Shown: positions 7,685 to 14,261 of the stretch, piece by piece | Layout: every line of letters starts with the position of its first letter | Position numbering within the stretch: position 1 is the first letter of the stretch | Source of the DNA: Eubacterium sp. | Lineage (GTDB): Bacteria; Bacillota; Clostridia; Lachnospirales; Lachnospiraceae | Assembly (NCBI GenBank): GCA_022776205.1 | Contig: JALFIK010000098.1 | Coordinates: 1 to 19,615, forward strand | DNA length: 19,615 bases | Direction of reading: 5' to 3' | Notes under the pieces: generated by a model | Databases searched by the model: none | What the model was told of the DNA's origin: nothing | What the model saw: only the letters and a program-made list of their open reading frames with translations | Made by a program: the position numbers and the translations under genes

Positions 7685-8557
7685 CTACTTCACTGCTTTC
7701 TTATATTCGTATCGGACAGTTGAACTTTCATAGATTCCGTCCTTCCACATTCCACTCTGAACAATCTCCCAGTCCGGACTTTTCGGATCTTCTTTTCTGA
7801 TTTGCCCGAAACCATGCACAGGTTTTCCATCTTCAAAAACCGCATCACACAGCATCAGACCATCCTTGTCGAAAACTTTATATCGATTTTTTTCCCACTC
7901 AAAAGCCCGCACCCCCGTACGATAACGATTTCTGTAACCCGGACGAAATTTCTTCCCGGACAGACCGGAGAACAGTTTGAGCGTTTCCGGACTTAGAAGG
8001 GCACTGTAGCGTATGCCACCCTCATAAAATACCGGATAATAAGAAGGATAAAATGGCATCATAAAAGATAAATATGCTTTCCTTCCTTTTTCTTTTTCTT
8101 TTAGGACAACTGTTTTCCCCGCTGATCCGTCTTTAAAATCCATACAGGAAAATAACTCATTTACAAGACTCCCGGCATATTCCGGCAAATTCTTCACAAT
8201 TTCCTGCATTTTTCTGTAAAGTTCCTCTGATATATCCCCGATTTCTTCTAAACTTCCCCAGTCATTTTCTCCATAAGCCCGGTACATCATCCGCAATCCG
8301 TGGTTGAGAAAATGATACAATTCCTCTTTCAGCTTCGCCATATTCTCCCTGTACGGTATGGTTTCATCTTCCGGCAGAACAATCTGCTGCCTTGTCTCTT
8401 CTGTCTTTAATCCGTCCAAAGATGATGCACAACCCGAAGGTTTCTCTTCCGCTTTTTCTTTTCTGCCAGCCTCGTCATCCATTCTCCGGCTGCGAAAACC
8501 ATAGTATACAACAACCCCCGCAAGAACGACAATGCCAATCGTTATGAGTATTTTCAT
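7685..8557 (-). CDS. Unknown membrane-anchored protein
   Basis: 290 residues, family not recognised. Residues 2-20 (KILITIGIVVLAGVVVYYG) form one membrane helix, followed at once by FRSRR, which by the positive-inside rule would leave the large domain in the cytoplasm. A charged linker (~22-60) precedes a helical section (~65-130) and a tyrosine-rich, beta-looking C-terminal half. The C-terminal half includes F-Y-P-S-Y-Y-P-V-F-Y and the tail WKDGIYESSTVRYEY. No catalytic motif is evident. GAGGGAG lies roughly 9 nt before the ATG. It has a strong promoter at 8613-8641 and ends 80 bp before pta, so some co-transcription with pta is possible, but no functional link is shown. Confidence 0.75.
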   Translation of the reverse strand: MKILITIGIVVLAGVVVYYGFRSRRMDDEAGRKEKAEEKPSGCASSLDGLKTEETRQQIVLPEDETIPYRENMAKLKEELYHFLNHGLRMMYRAYGENDWGSLEEIGDISEELYRKMQEIVKNLPEYAGSLVNELFSCMDFKDGSAGKTVVLKEKEKGRKAYLSFMMPFYPSYYPVFYEGGIRYSALLSPETLKLFSGLSGKKFRPGYRNRYRTGVRAFEWEKNRYKVFDKDGLMLCDAVFEDGKPVHGFGQIRKEDPKSPDWEIVQSGMWKDGIYESSTVRYEYKKAVK

Positions 8558-8612
8558 TCTTCCATTCTCCCTCTTTTTCTCTTCATGTAATGCCCATGCG
8601 AAAATAAACTGT

Positions 8613-8641
8613 ATTATATTTATATTATACGTTTTTCACAA
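8613..8641 (-). promoter_or_regulatory. Sigma-A promoter for the unknown membrane-anchored protein
   Basis: On the minus strand, TTGTGA (8636-8641), a 17-bp spacer and a perfect TATAAT (8613-8618). A second TATAAT lies inside the spacer. It is divergent from the HExxH membrane-protein gene at 8706. Confidence 0.65.
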
Positions 8642-8648
8642 AAAATTC

Positions 8649-8661
8649 AACATTAAATGTT
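8649..8661. promoter_or_regulatory. Short palindrome between divergent genes
   Basis: AACATT-A-AATGTT has perfect 6-bp arms and lies between the minus promoter (8613-8641) and the plus gene at 8706. It is a candidate operator. No convincing promoter of standard spacing was found for the plus gene. Confidence 0.3.
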
Positions 8662-8705
8662 AGATTAGAGATAAAATAGCAACAAAAGATTAAATGGAGC
8701 CCATT

Positions 8706-9446
8706 ATGATTCAATTATTTTTTCAGCTGAATTTTGAAATATTATTCGTTCTTCTACTATTTGGTCTTGTTATCGGAAAAACAAGAAAAACTGCCATTTC
8801 TAATTTTTCCAGAAAATCATCCGGTTTTCTGATTCTGGATTTTTTTAACCTGGTCGGTATCCCGGTTCATGAGCTCGGTCATCTGGTCTTTGGTCTTCTT
8901 TTTGGCTATCATATTGATAAAATTTGTTTCTACCGCACCACAAAGAAATCGCTTCACTGTGGAGGCACTCTGGGTTTTGTTAAAATGCATCACAAAAAAA
9001 ATACTTTTTTTCAGAAACTCCAGGCAAATATCGGCCAGTTTTTTATTGGCATCGGTCCCCTGCTGTCCGGTCCTGCAATAATCTTTGTCACCGCCCGCCT
9101 TCTTCCACACAGCATTCGGACTCTGCCAAATACTTTCCACATGGGTTCGGAAATTTTTCTGAAATCCTTGCAACAGTTAAAAGGTTCTGATATAATTTTT
9201 CTGCTTGTATTTCTGTATCTTCTCATTGGAATTTCTTTAAATTTAGAACTGAGCAGGGAAGATTTGCATCTTGCCTTTCAGGGGTTGTTTTTCCTGGAAA
9301 TTCTGTTTTTCCTTTTTTCTGCCCTGGCTGTTCTTTTCCATTGGAATCCAGAAACAGGTATTCATGTATTATTCCGCTGGAACCTTATCATTTCCTGTAT
9401 TGGGATTATTTCCAGCTTATTTACAAACCTTATTTCTTTTTTATAA
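8706..9446 (+). CDS. Multi-pass membrane protein with HExxH motif, M50-like metalloprotease candidate
   Basis: 246 residues with about six hydrophobic segments (near 4-24, 42-67, 107-131, 162-179, 193-212 and 226-245). Within the second segment is H55-E-L-G-H59 in the context GIPVHELGHLVFGLLFG, as in membrane-embedded M50/site-2-protease-like zinc peptidases. A conserved-looking NIGQFFIGIGPLLSGP segment (108-123) and L-S-R-E-D186 could supply a third metal ligand, but the classical NPDG motif is absent. It may be a protease or a catalytically altered relative. The start is set at ATG 8706, because GGAG lies 6 nt upstream; the ATG at 8694, four codons earlier, has no ribosome binding site. It ends 48 bp before the CDP-glycerol transferase gene, so the two are probably an operon. 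Confidence 0.75.
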   Translation: MIQLFFQLNFEILFVLLLFGLVIGKTRKTAISNFSRKSSGFLILDFFNLVGIPVHELGHLVFGLLFGYHIDKICFYRTTKKSLHCGGTLGFVKMHHKKNTFFQKLQANIGQFFIGIGPLLSGPAIIFVTARLLPHSIRTLPNTFHMGSEIFLKSLQQLKGSDIIFLLVFLYLLIGISLNLELSREDLHLAFQGLFFLEILFFLFSALAVLFHWNPETGIHVLFRWNLIISCIGIISSLFTNLISFL

Positions 9447-9494
9447 GAATTTCAGAAAAACCACATTTTTATTTAAAAAAGGAGTTTAAATATT

Positions 9495-10685
9495 ATGTCA
9501 ATTCTCAACACTTTAAAGCAGCGAATCATTTCCAGATTACGAAAGATTCGTAAATATTACCGATATAAGGTTTACTTTCCACGTTTGTACGCTTCTTATT
9601 GTAAAGAACCGGTTCAGGAAAATAAAGTTCTTTTTCTCGAAATGCGTTTCACGGAACTGTCCAATTCTTTTCAATACCTGTATAAGACATTGGAACAAAC
9701 CGGTGAATATGAATTAAAATGTTCTTATATACAATTTAACTTTATCCGGGGTAGGGAATTTACCGAGAAGGTTAAGGAAATGCTTAAGGAACTGGCCACT
9801 TCCAAATGCGTTTTTGTAGATGAGGCTTCTCTGATTCTCTCATCCATTCCTCTCCGGGAGGAAACAGTTGCCATTAATTTATGGCATGCCTGCGGTGCCT
9901 TCAAAAAATTTGGAAGAAGCACAGCAGATCTCAAGTTTGGTGCCTCTGCAGCAACCCTGGATAAATATCCTAATTACAAGAATTTATCCCATGTGACAGT
10001 CAGCAGTCCGGAAGTCATCTGGGCATATGAGGAAGCCATGAACCTTCCGCAGGGCATCGTCAAAGCTACCGGAGTCAGCCGGACCGACGAATTTTATGAT
10101 GAAAATTTCGTCAATAGTCGAAAAGAAAAATTATACCAGATCATGCCGGAGGCAAGGGGGAAAAAAATCATTCTTTATGCCCCTACATTTCGTGGACATG
10201 TGGCCTCCGCCACCTCACCGGATGAAATTGATTTTTCCCGTTTTTACGAAGCACTGAGCGATCAGTTTGTCATTGTCTGCAAACATCATCCTTTCGTAAA
10301 GACTCCTCCGGAAATACCGGAAAATCTCCGTCATTTTGCACGAGATCTCACAAAAGAGATGTCAATTGATGATCTATTATGCTGTGCTGACATTTGTATC
10401 TCTGATTATTCTTCTCTTGTATTTGAATATTCTCTCTTTGAAAGACCAATGATATTCTATGCCTATGATTATGAAGACTATTGTGACTGGAGAGGTTTTT
10501 ATTATGATTACTCCGAATTTACTCCCGGCCCGGTCGTCAAAACACAGGATGAGCTTCTGGAAACAATTCTTCATATGGATGAATGTTTTGACAAAGACAG
10601 GGTAATCGCCTTTAAGAAAAAATTCATGGGAAGCTGCGATGGTCATGCCACAGAAAGAATTATTGCTCTCATGCATGAGAAATAG
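9495..10685 (+). CDS. CDP-glycerol glycerophosphotransferase family protein (TagB/TagF-like)
   Basis: 396 residues, TagB-like in length, lacking the extra glycosyltransferase domain of bifunctional enzymes. The family moves glycerol phosphate from CDP-glycerol onto the linkage unit or growing chain of wall teichoic acid or a similar polymer, at the cytoplasmic face of the membrane. Visible: W130-H131-A-C-G-A-F-K-K-F-G (the WHG-type motif), a V-T-V-S-S-P segment, PTFRG at 230-234, KHHPF at 263-267, S-D-Y-S-S (303-307) with L-V-F-E-Y, and the closing R-G-F-Y-Y-D-Y...P-G-P. These match the catalytic His and phosphate-binding residues known from TagF. The basic N-terminus (LKQRIISRLRKIRKYYRYK) could bind membrane. 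Shine-Dalgarno AAAGGAG is about 10 nt upstream. No CDP-glycerol synthesis gene is in the window. Confidence 0.9.
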   Translation: MSILNTLKQRIISRLRKIRKYYRYKVYFPRLYASYCKEPVQENKVLFLEMRFTELSNSFQYLYKTLEQTGEYELKCSYIQFNFIRGREFTEKVKEMLKELATSKCVFVDEASLILSSIPLREETVAINLWHACGAFKKFGRSTADLKFGASAATLDKYPNYKNLSHVTVSSPEVIWAYEEAMNLPQGIVKATGVSRTDEFYDENFVNSRKEKLYQIMPEARGKKIILYAPTFRGHVASATSPDEIDFSRFYEALSDQFVIVCKHHPFVKTPPEIPENLRHFARDLTKEMSIDDLLCCADICISDYSSLVFEYSLFERPMIFYAYDYEDYCDWRGFYYDYSEFTPGPVVKTQDELLETILHMDECFDKDRVIAFKKKFMGSCDGHATERIIALMHEK

Positions 10686-10695
10686 GTATTCTTTA

Positions 10696-10724
10696 TTGCT
10701 ATATTTTCTTTTCTATTTTATAAT
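10696..10724 (+). promoter_or_regulatory. Sigma-A promoter for the DUF4097-type gene
   Basis: TTGCTA (10696-10701), a 17-bp spacer and a perfect TATAAT (10719-10724), 38 bp before the ATG. The -10 box sits in the AT palindrome TTTTAT-A-ATAAAA (10716-10728). Confidence 0.65.
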
Positions 10725-10762
10725 AAAACAAGAAAAGGAAAAGGGCAGGAGGTAACATTTTT

Positions 10763-11590
10763 ATGCAGGATAATAATAATAATAATGATTCATTTGATTT
10801 TTCTGAAATTCTTTCAAAAGGGCCGGACAATTGTCTGATACTTGATGTTTCATCTGTGAAGACCTTACAAATTGGTTATCAGGCAGAAACACTTTTTCTT
10901 CATAAAGCAACCGATGAGAAACTAACGATCAAAGAATATATCAATGGTCTTTCCGGCTCAGAGTATTATGCAAAGGTTAATGCAAACCGGTTCAAGACGA
11001 CAATTCGCTACGGACGCAGAGAAGAGGTTAATAAAAATACCTGCGTGGAGATTTATATTCCGGACAGCTTTAAAAACGAATTGCTTCTGTCCACACAGTA
11101 TGGCAGTATTTTCACAGATACAGACTGGAAAACAGATCGCTTCGTTGCAGAAACAACAGAAGGCTCCATCCTGTTAAATACAGTCACTGCTCCGAGGATT
11201 CGCCTTGTTACTTCTGTAAGCCCAATTCATATTCTCTGTTCCAGAGGATTTACAGATATTCACTCCGTATCCGGACCGATTTTCGCAGACCAGATTGACG
11301 GTGGTGCAAGACTTGCAACTTCTTCCGGTCCGATTCGTGCAACGTTTCTTTCACTGGATAATGTACTCGAATGCGAAACTTTAAATGGCGATATTGAACT
11401 CACTCTTCCTGAACATACCGGTATGAAAGTGGATGGTGTCAGCAAGCGTGGAGAGATTTTCTGTGACATGAATGGTCTTTCGATTAAGACAAAACCGGGT
11501 AATGTCAAAAACATATCCGGAAGTATCGGGTCAAAACCATTCCAAAATGTCCGCATCTCCACAATTAACGGTAATATTACCCTGAACTAA
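10763..11590 (+). CDS. DUF4097-type beta-helix protein
   Basis: 275 residues. After an Asn-rich start (MQDNNNNND), short beta strands repeat in the manner of DUF4097 / putative-adhesin proteins: successive turns such as STQYGSIF, ETTEGSILL, TSVSPIHI, HSVSGPIF, ATSSGPIRA, ETLNGDIEL and STINGNITL. This predicts a right-handed beta-solenoid. No signal peptide or membrane segment is seen, so it is probably cytoplasmic despite the adhesin name. The biochemical role of the family is not established. AGGAGG is positioned about 9 nt before the ATG. It follows the CDP-glycerol transferase by 77 bp but has its own promoter and ends at a strong terminator. The five consecutive AAT codons (10772-10786) are a small microsatellite. 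Confidence 0.85.
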   Translation: MQDNNNNNDSFDFSEILSKGPDNCLILDVSSVKTLQIGYQAETLFLHKATDEKLTIKEYINGLSGSEYYAKVNANRFKTTIRYGRREEVNKNTCVEIYIPDSFKNELLLSTQYGSIFTDTDWKTDRFVAETTEGSILLNTVTAPRIRLVTSVSPIHILCSRGFTDIHSVSGPIFADQIDGGARLATSSGPIRATFLSLDNVLECETLNGDIELTLPEHTGMKVDGVSKRGEIFCDMNGLSIKTKPGNVKNISGSIGSKPFQNVRISTINGNITLN

Positions 11591-11626
11591 GTTCTGATTG
11601 AAATAAAATGATTTCCTGTTAAATAA

Positions 11627-11665
11627 AAAAACGGCAGATTCTTTTTTACAGATTCTGCCGTTTTT
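11627..11665. terminator. Bidirectional terminator between the DUF4097-type gene and cysK
   Basis: Arms AAAAACGGCAGA (11627-11638) and TCTGCCGTTTTT (11654-11665) pair perfectly over 12 bp with T-runs on both strands, so it can end the plus DUF4097-type transcript and the minus metY-cysK transcript. Confidence 0.9.
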
Positions 11666-11709
11666 CTAACGTTTCCATTTATGATAGTTTAAAAAGTGCC
11701 TGTCATATT

Positions 11710-12639
11710 TTACTGAAATAACGGAGTGGAATAATAACGGTCTCCATTGTCCGGTAATAATACAACGACCGTCTTTCCTTCATTCTCCGGACGTTTTGCC
11801 ACTTCCACTGCCGCATAAAGAGCTGCCCCGGAAGATATGCCGGTGATGATTCCCTCTGTCCTGGCAAGTTCCTTCCCATATTCAAATGCCTTCTCATTTT
11901 CAACAGGAAATACTTCATCATATACTTTCGTATTTAAGACATCCGGAACAAACCCGGCACCAATTCCCTGGATTTTATGCGAACCTCCATGTCCCTGGGA
12001 AAGTACCGGAGATGTGGCCGGTTCTATTGCTATCACCTTTACTTCCGGTTTCTGTTCCTTTAAATATTCTCCGATTCCGGTAATGGTTCCTCCGGTTCCC
12101 ACACCCGCAAGGAAAATATCAACTTTTCCATCGGTGTCATTCCAGATTTCCGGTCCGGTTGTCGCCTTATGCGTTGCCGGATTGGCAGGATTTACAAATT
12201 GTCCCGGAATAAAACTGTCCGGAATCTCCTTTGCCAGTTCATCTGCCTTTGCAATGGCACCCGGCATTCCTTTTTCTCCCGGGGTAAGCACAATCTCAGC
12301 CCCGTATGCCTTTAAAATATTTCTTCGTTCCACACTCATTGTCTCCGGCATGGTAAAAATTGCCCGATATCCTTTTGCCGCCGCAATGGAAGCAAGCCCG
12401 ATTCCCGTATTACCGGAAGTTGGCTCAATAATAGTGGAACCTTCTTTTAAAACTCCTCTCTTCTCCGCATCTTCGATCATTCCTTTGGCAATACGATCTT
12501 TCACACTTCCTGCCGGATTAAAATACTCAAGCTTTAATAATAAGGTTGCTTTTAATCCCAGCTTCTTTTCTATGTTCACAGCCTCCACAAGAGGAGTATT
12601 CCCAATCAGTTCCTGTATTCCTTTATAAATCTTAGCCAT
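11710..12639 (-). CDS. cysK: Cysteine synthase (O-acetylserine sulfhydrylase)
   Basis: 309 residues, full length for CysK. It condenses O-acetylserine with sulfide to give cysteine and acetate, using PLP, in the cytoplasm. Visible: the PLP-binding lysine K47 in NPAGSVKDR; the substrate-carboxylate loop T74-S-G-N-T78 (PTSGNTG); the phosphate-binding loop GTGGT at 181-185; S270 (ISSGAA), which contacts the pyridine nitrogen; and the C-terminal PDNGDRYYSTPLF tail. The start is the ATG at 12639, with GGAGG about 8 nt upstream; reading further upstream would only run into the end of metY. It begins 13 nt after the metY stop, so both are one operon under the promoter and leader peptide at 14022-14171. 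Confidence 0.95.
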   Translation of the reverse strand: MAKIYKGIQELIGNTPLVEAVNIEKKLGLKATLLLKLEYFNPAGSVKDRIAKGMIEDAEKRGVLKEGSTIIEPTSGNTGIGLASIAAAKGYRAIFTMPETMSVERRNILKAYGAEIVLTPGEKGMPGAIAKADELAKEIPDSFIPGQFVNPANPATHKATTGPEIWNDTDGKVDIFLAGVGTGGTITGIGEYLKEQKPEVKVIAIEPATSPVLSQGHGGSHKIQGIGAGFVPDVLNTKVYDEVFPVENEKAFEYGKELARTEGIITGISSGAALYAAVEVAKRPENEGKTVVVLLPDNGDRYYSTPLFQ

Positions 12640-12652
12640 AATTATACCTCCG

Positions 12653-13963
12653 TTATTCCTGTACTGCCTTAAATGCCTCATCCAGGTCTTCAATGATATC
12701 ATCAATATGCTCTGTTCCGATGGAGAGACGAATCGTGTTCGGATAAATACCCTGATCAGCCTGTTCTGCAGCATTCAATTCTGCATGAGTTGTCGATGCG
12801 GGATGAATTACAAGAGATTTCACATCGGCAACATTAGCCAGCAGGGAGAAAAGTTCCAGATTATCAATGAACTTTCTTGCCGTTGCATCATCTCCCTTAA
12901 TGTTAAAGGTGAAGATGGAACCTCCTCCATTCGGGAAATACTTCTTATATAATCTCTGCTGTTCCGGATCCTCTGATACGGACGGATGATTGATTTTCTC
13001 CACTAACGGCTGTTGTTTCAGATAATCAACAACCTTGAGCGCATTCTCTACATGACGTTCCACACGTAAGGAAAGAGTTTCGAGTCCCTGCAGGAAAATA
13101 AATGCATGAATCGGAGAAAGTGTTGCTCCCGTATCCCGTAAGAGAATTGCACGAATCCTTGTTACAAAAGCCGCCGGACCTGCCGCATCCACAAAGCTGA
13201 TTCCGTGGTAACTTGGATTTGGTTCTGTGAGTTGCGGAAACTTTCCGGATGCTTTCCAGTCAAATTTACCACCATCTACAATGACACCGCCAATACTTGT
13301 TCCATGTCCTCCAATGAACTTCGTTGCAGAATGAATGACAATATCTGCACCATGTTCAATCGGTCTTATCAGATATGGTGTTCCAAATGTATTATCAATC
13401 AGCAACGGGATATTATGTTTGTGAGCGATTTCTGAAATTGCCTCGATATCTGTTACTTCTGAATTCGGATTGCCCAGAGTCTCCACATATAATGCTTTTG
13501 TATTTTCTTTAATTGCCGCCTCGAATTCTTCCGGTTTTAACGGATCAACAAATGTTGTCTCGATTCCATAATCCACCAGCGTATGGGCAAGAAGATTATA
13601 AGTACCACCATAAATGTTTTTTGCCGCTACAATGTGGTCACCTGCCGCTGCGACATTCTCAATCGCATACGTGACAGCCGCCGCTCCGGAAGCAGTTGCC
13701 AATGCTGCAACACCACCTTCTAATGCAGCAATTCTTTTTTCAAAAATATCGACTGTGGGATTTGTCAGTCTTCCGTAAATATTTCCTGCATCTTTTAATC
13801 CGAAACGGTCTGCCGCATGCTGGGAATTACGGAATACAAAGGATGATGTCTGATAAATCGGCACTGCTCGTGCGTCAGTAACCGGATCTGCTTTTTCCTG
13901 TCCTACATGTAACTGTAATGTTTCAAATTTAAAATTTCTATCTTCATATGTTTTCTTTGCCAT
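12653..13963 (-). CDS. metY: O-acetylhomoserine sulfhydrylase (homocysteine synthase)
   Basis: 436 residues, the typical length of O-acetylhomoserine aminocarboxypropyltransferase (longer than MetB-type enzymes by a mid-protein insert around FDWKASGKFPQL). It makes homocysteine from O-acetylhomoserine and sulfide for methionine synthesis. Visible: ETLQLHVGQ start; YGRLTNPT (PLP-phosphate contact from the partner subunit); the catalytic-Tyr segment NIYGGTYNL; D in IDNTFGTP; the Schiff-base lysine K215 in HSATKFIGGHG; and SIGTEHIDDIIEDL at the end. AGGAGG-like GGAGG lies at 13972-13976. It is the first structural gene after the Cys-rich leader peptide and is followed by cysK. Regulation by sulfur or cysteine supply is likely from the upstream architecture. 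Confidence 0.95.
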   Translation of the reverse strand: MAKKTYEDRNFKFETLQLHVGQEKADPVTDARAVPIYQTSSFVFRNSQHAADRFGLKDAGNIYGRLTNPTVDIFEKRIAALEGGVAALATASGAAAVTYAIENVAAAGDHIVAAKNIYGGTYNLLAHTLVDYGIETTFVDPLKPEEFEAAIKENTKALYVETLGNPNSEVTDIEAISEIAHKHNIPLLIDNTFGTPYLIRPIEHGADIVIHSATKFIGGHGTSIGGVIVDGGKFDWKASGKFPQLTEPNPSYHGISFVDAAGPAAFVTRIRAILLRDTGATLSPIHAFIFLQGLETLSLRVERHVENALKVVDYLKQQPLVEKINHPSVSEDPEQQRLYKKYFPNGGGSIFTFNIKGDDATARKFIDNLELFSLLANVADVKSLVIHPASTTHAELNAAEQADQGIYPNTIRLSIGTEHIDDIIEDLDEAFKAVQE

Positions 13964-13982
13964 TTACTTTTCCTCCAAATTC

Positions 13983-13998
13983 ACCTGTGCTTCCAGGT
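13983..13998 (-). other. Hairpin in the metY 5' leader
   Basis: In the mRNA, ACCUG-GAAGCA-CAGGU folds into a 5-bp stem, 7 nt before the metY Shine-Dalgarno. The AGCACA overlapping its loop and 3' arm is complementary to UGUGCU spanning the first Cys codons of the leader peptide (14045-14050), so the two pairings are mutually exclusive. No U-tract follows, so this is not an intrinsic terminator. Confidence 0.45.
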
Positions 13999-14021
13999 TT
14001 TCTCTTATCGTACTCATACTT

Positions 14022-14105
14022 CTAACACACTCTATTCCAACAGCAGCACATCCACATTCGATCATCCTTATGAAGAAATTTCTGTTTTTCTTTTCTTAAA
14101 TCCAT
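14022..14105 (-). CDS. Cys-rich 27-residue leader peptide of metY-cysK
   Basis: A short frame, ATG at 14103-14105 to TAG at 14022-14024. The N-terminal half is basic (MDLRKEKQKFLHK) and the C-terminal half reads D-D-R-M-W-M-C-C-C-W-N-R-V-C, with Cys at 20, 21, 22 and 27 (codons TGC TGC TGT, then TGT). AGAGAGG stands 8 nt before the ATG, a strong initiation site. It lies about 30 nt downstream of the expected transcription start and 58 nt before metY. Four cysteines and two flanking methionines in 27 residues, directly upstream of cysteine and homocysteine synthase genes, suggest a regulatory uORF whose translation senses Cys-tRNA. This resembles the poly-cysteine uORFs described in mycobacteria. 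The function is inference; the frame, codons and ribosome binding site are observed. Confidence 0.65.
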   Translation of the reverse strand: MDLRKEKQKFLHKDDRMWMCCCWNRVC

Positions 14106-14142
14106 TACTGCCACCTCTCTTTACCATTTTTTTCATGGTCTT

Positions 14143-14171
14143 ATCATATCAAATGTATCCTACTATGTCAA
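14143..14171 (-). promoter_or_regulatory. Strong sigma-A promoter of the leader-metY-cysK unit
   Basis: On the minus strand, a perfect TTGACA (14166-14171), a 17-bp spacer and TATGAT (14143-14148) with an extended-type TGA before the -10. The expected start is near 14136, about 172 nt before the metY ATG. Confidence 0.85.
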
Positions 14172-14176
14172 TAGGA
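14158..14176. promoter_or_regulatory. Inverted repeat over the metY -35 box (operator candidate)
   Basis: Minus-strand TCCTATTGACATAGTAGGA: perfect TCCTA/TAGGA arms around a 9-bp centre that contains most of the -35 box. A protein bound here would block RNA polymerase. The TAGGA half-sites are reminiscent of Rrf2-family (CymR-type) sulfur regulators, but no regulator gene is present in the window. Confidence 0.45.
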
Positions 14177-14208
14177 AAAATATGATTCTCTTGTTTTTTT
14201 ATGAATAC

Positions 14209-14243
14209 AAAAAAAGGATCTGCCTTCTTTCGGAGACCCTTTT
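14209..14243 (-). terminator. Intrinsic terminator after the HAD phosphatase gene
   Basis: In minus-strand RNA, AAAAGGGUCU pairs with AGAUCCUUUU (10 bp, one G-U) and a run of seven U follows. It separates the HAD gene from the metY promoter 38 bp further on. Confidence 0.8.
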
Positions 14244-14261
14244 GCCCATGCTCATTTTATT

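Noticed and set aside
10686..10762. Terminator between the CDP-glycerol transferase and the DUF4097-type gene
   Set aside because: Only AT palindromes with no GC stem were found, so read-through into the DUF4097-type gene is possible in addition to its own promoter.
11837..12628. A 263-codon open frame on the plus strand opposite cysK
   Set aside because: It is the antisense shadow of cysK codons, has no ribosome binding site, and its translation is a low-complexity Ser/Pro/Ile mix with no family resemblance.
13964..14136. T-box or SAM riboswitch in the metY leader
   Set aside because: The leader is only about 170 nt, lacks the T-box GGUGG/ACCGCG antiterminator core and SAM-I helix signatures, and has no intrinsic terminator; most of it is taken by the Cys-rich reading frame.
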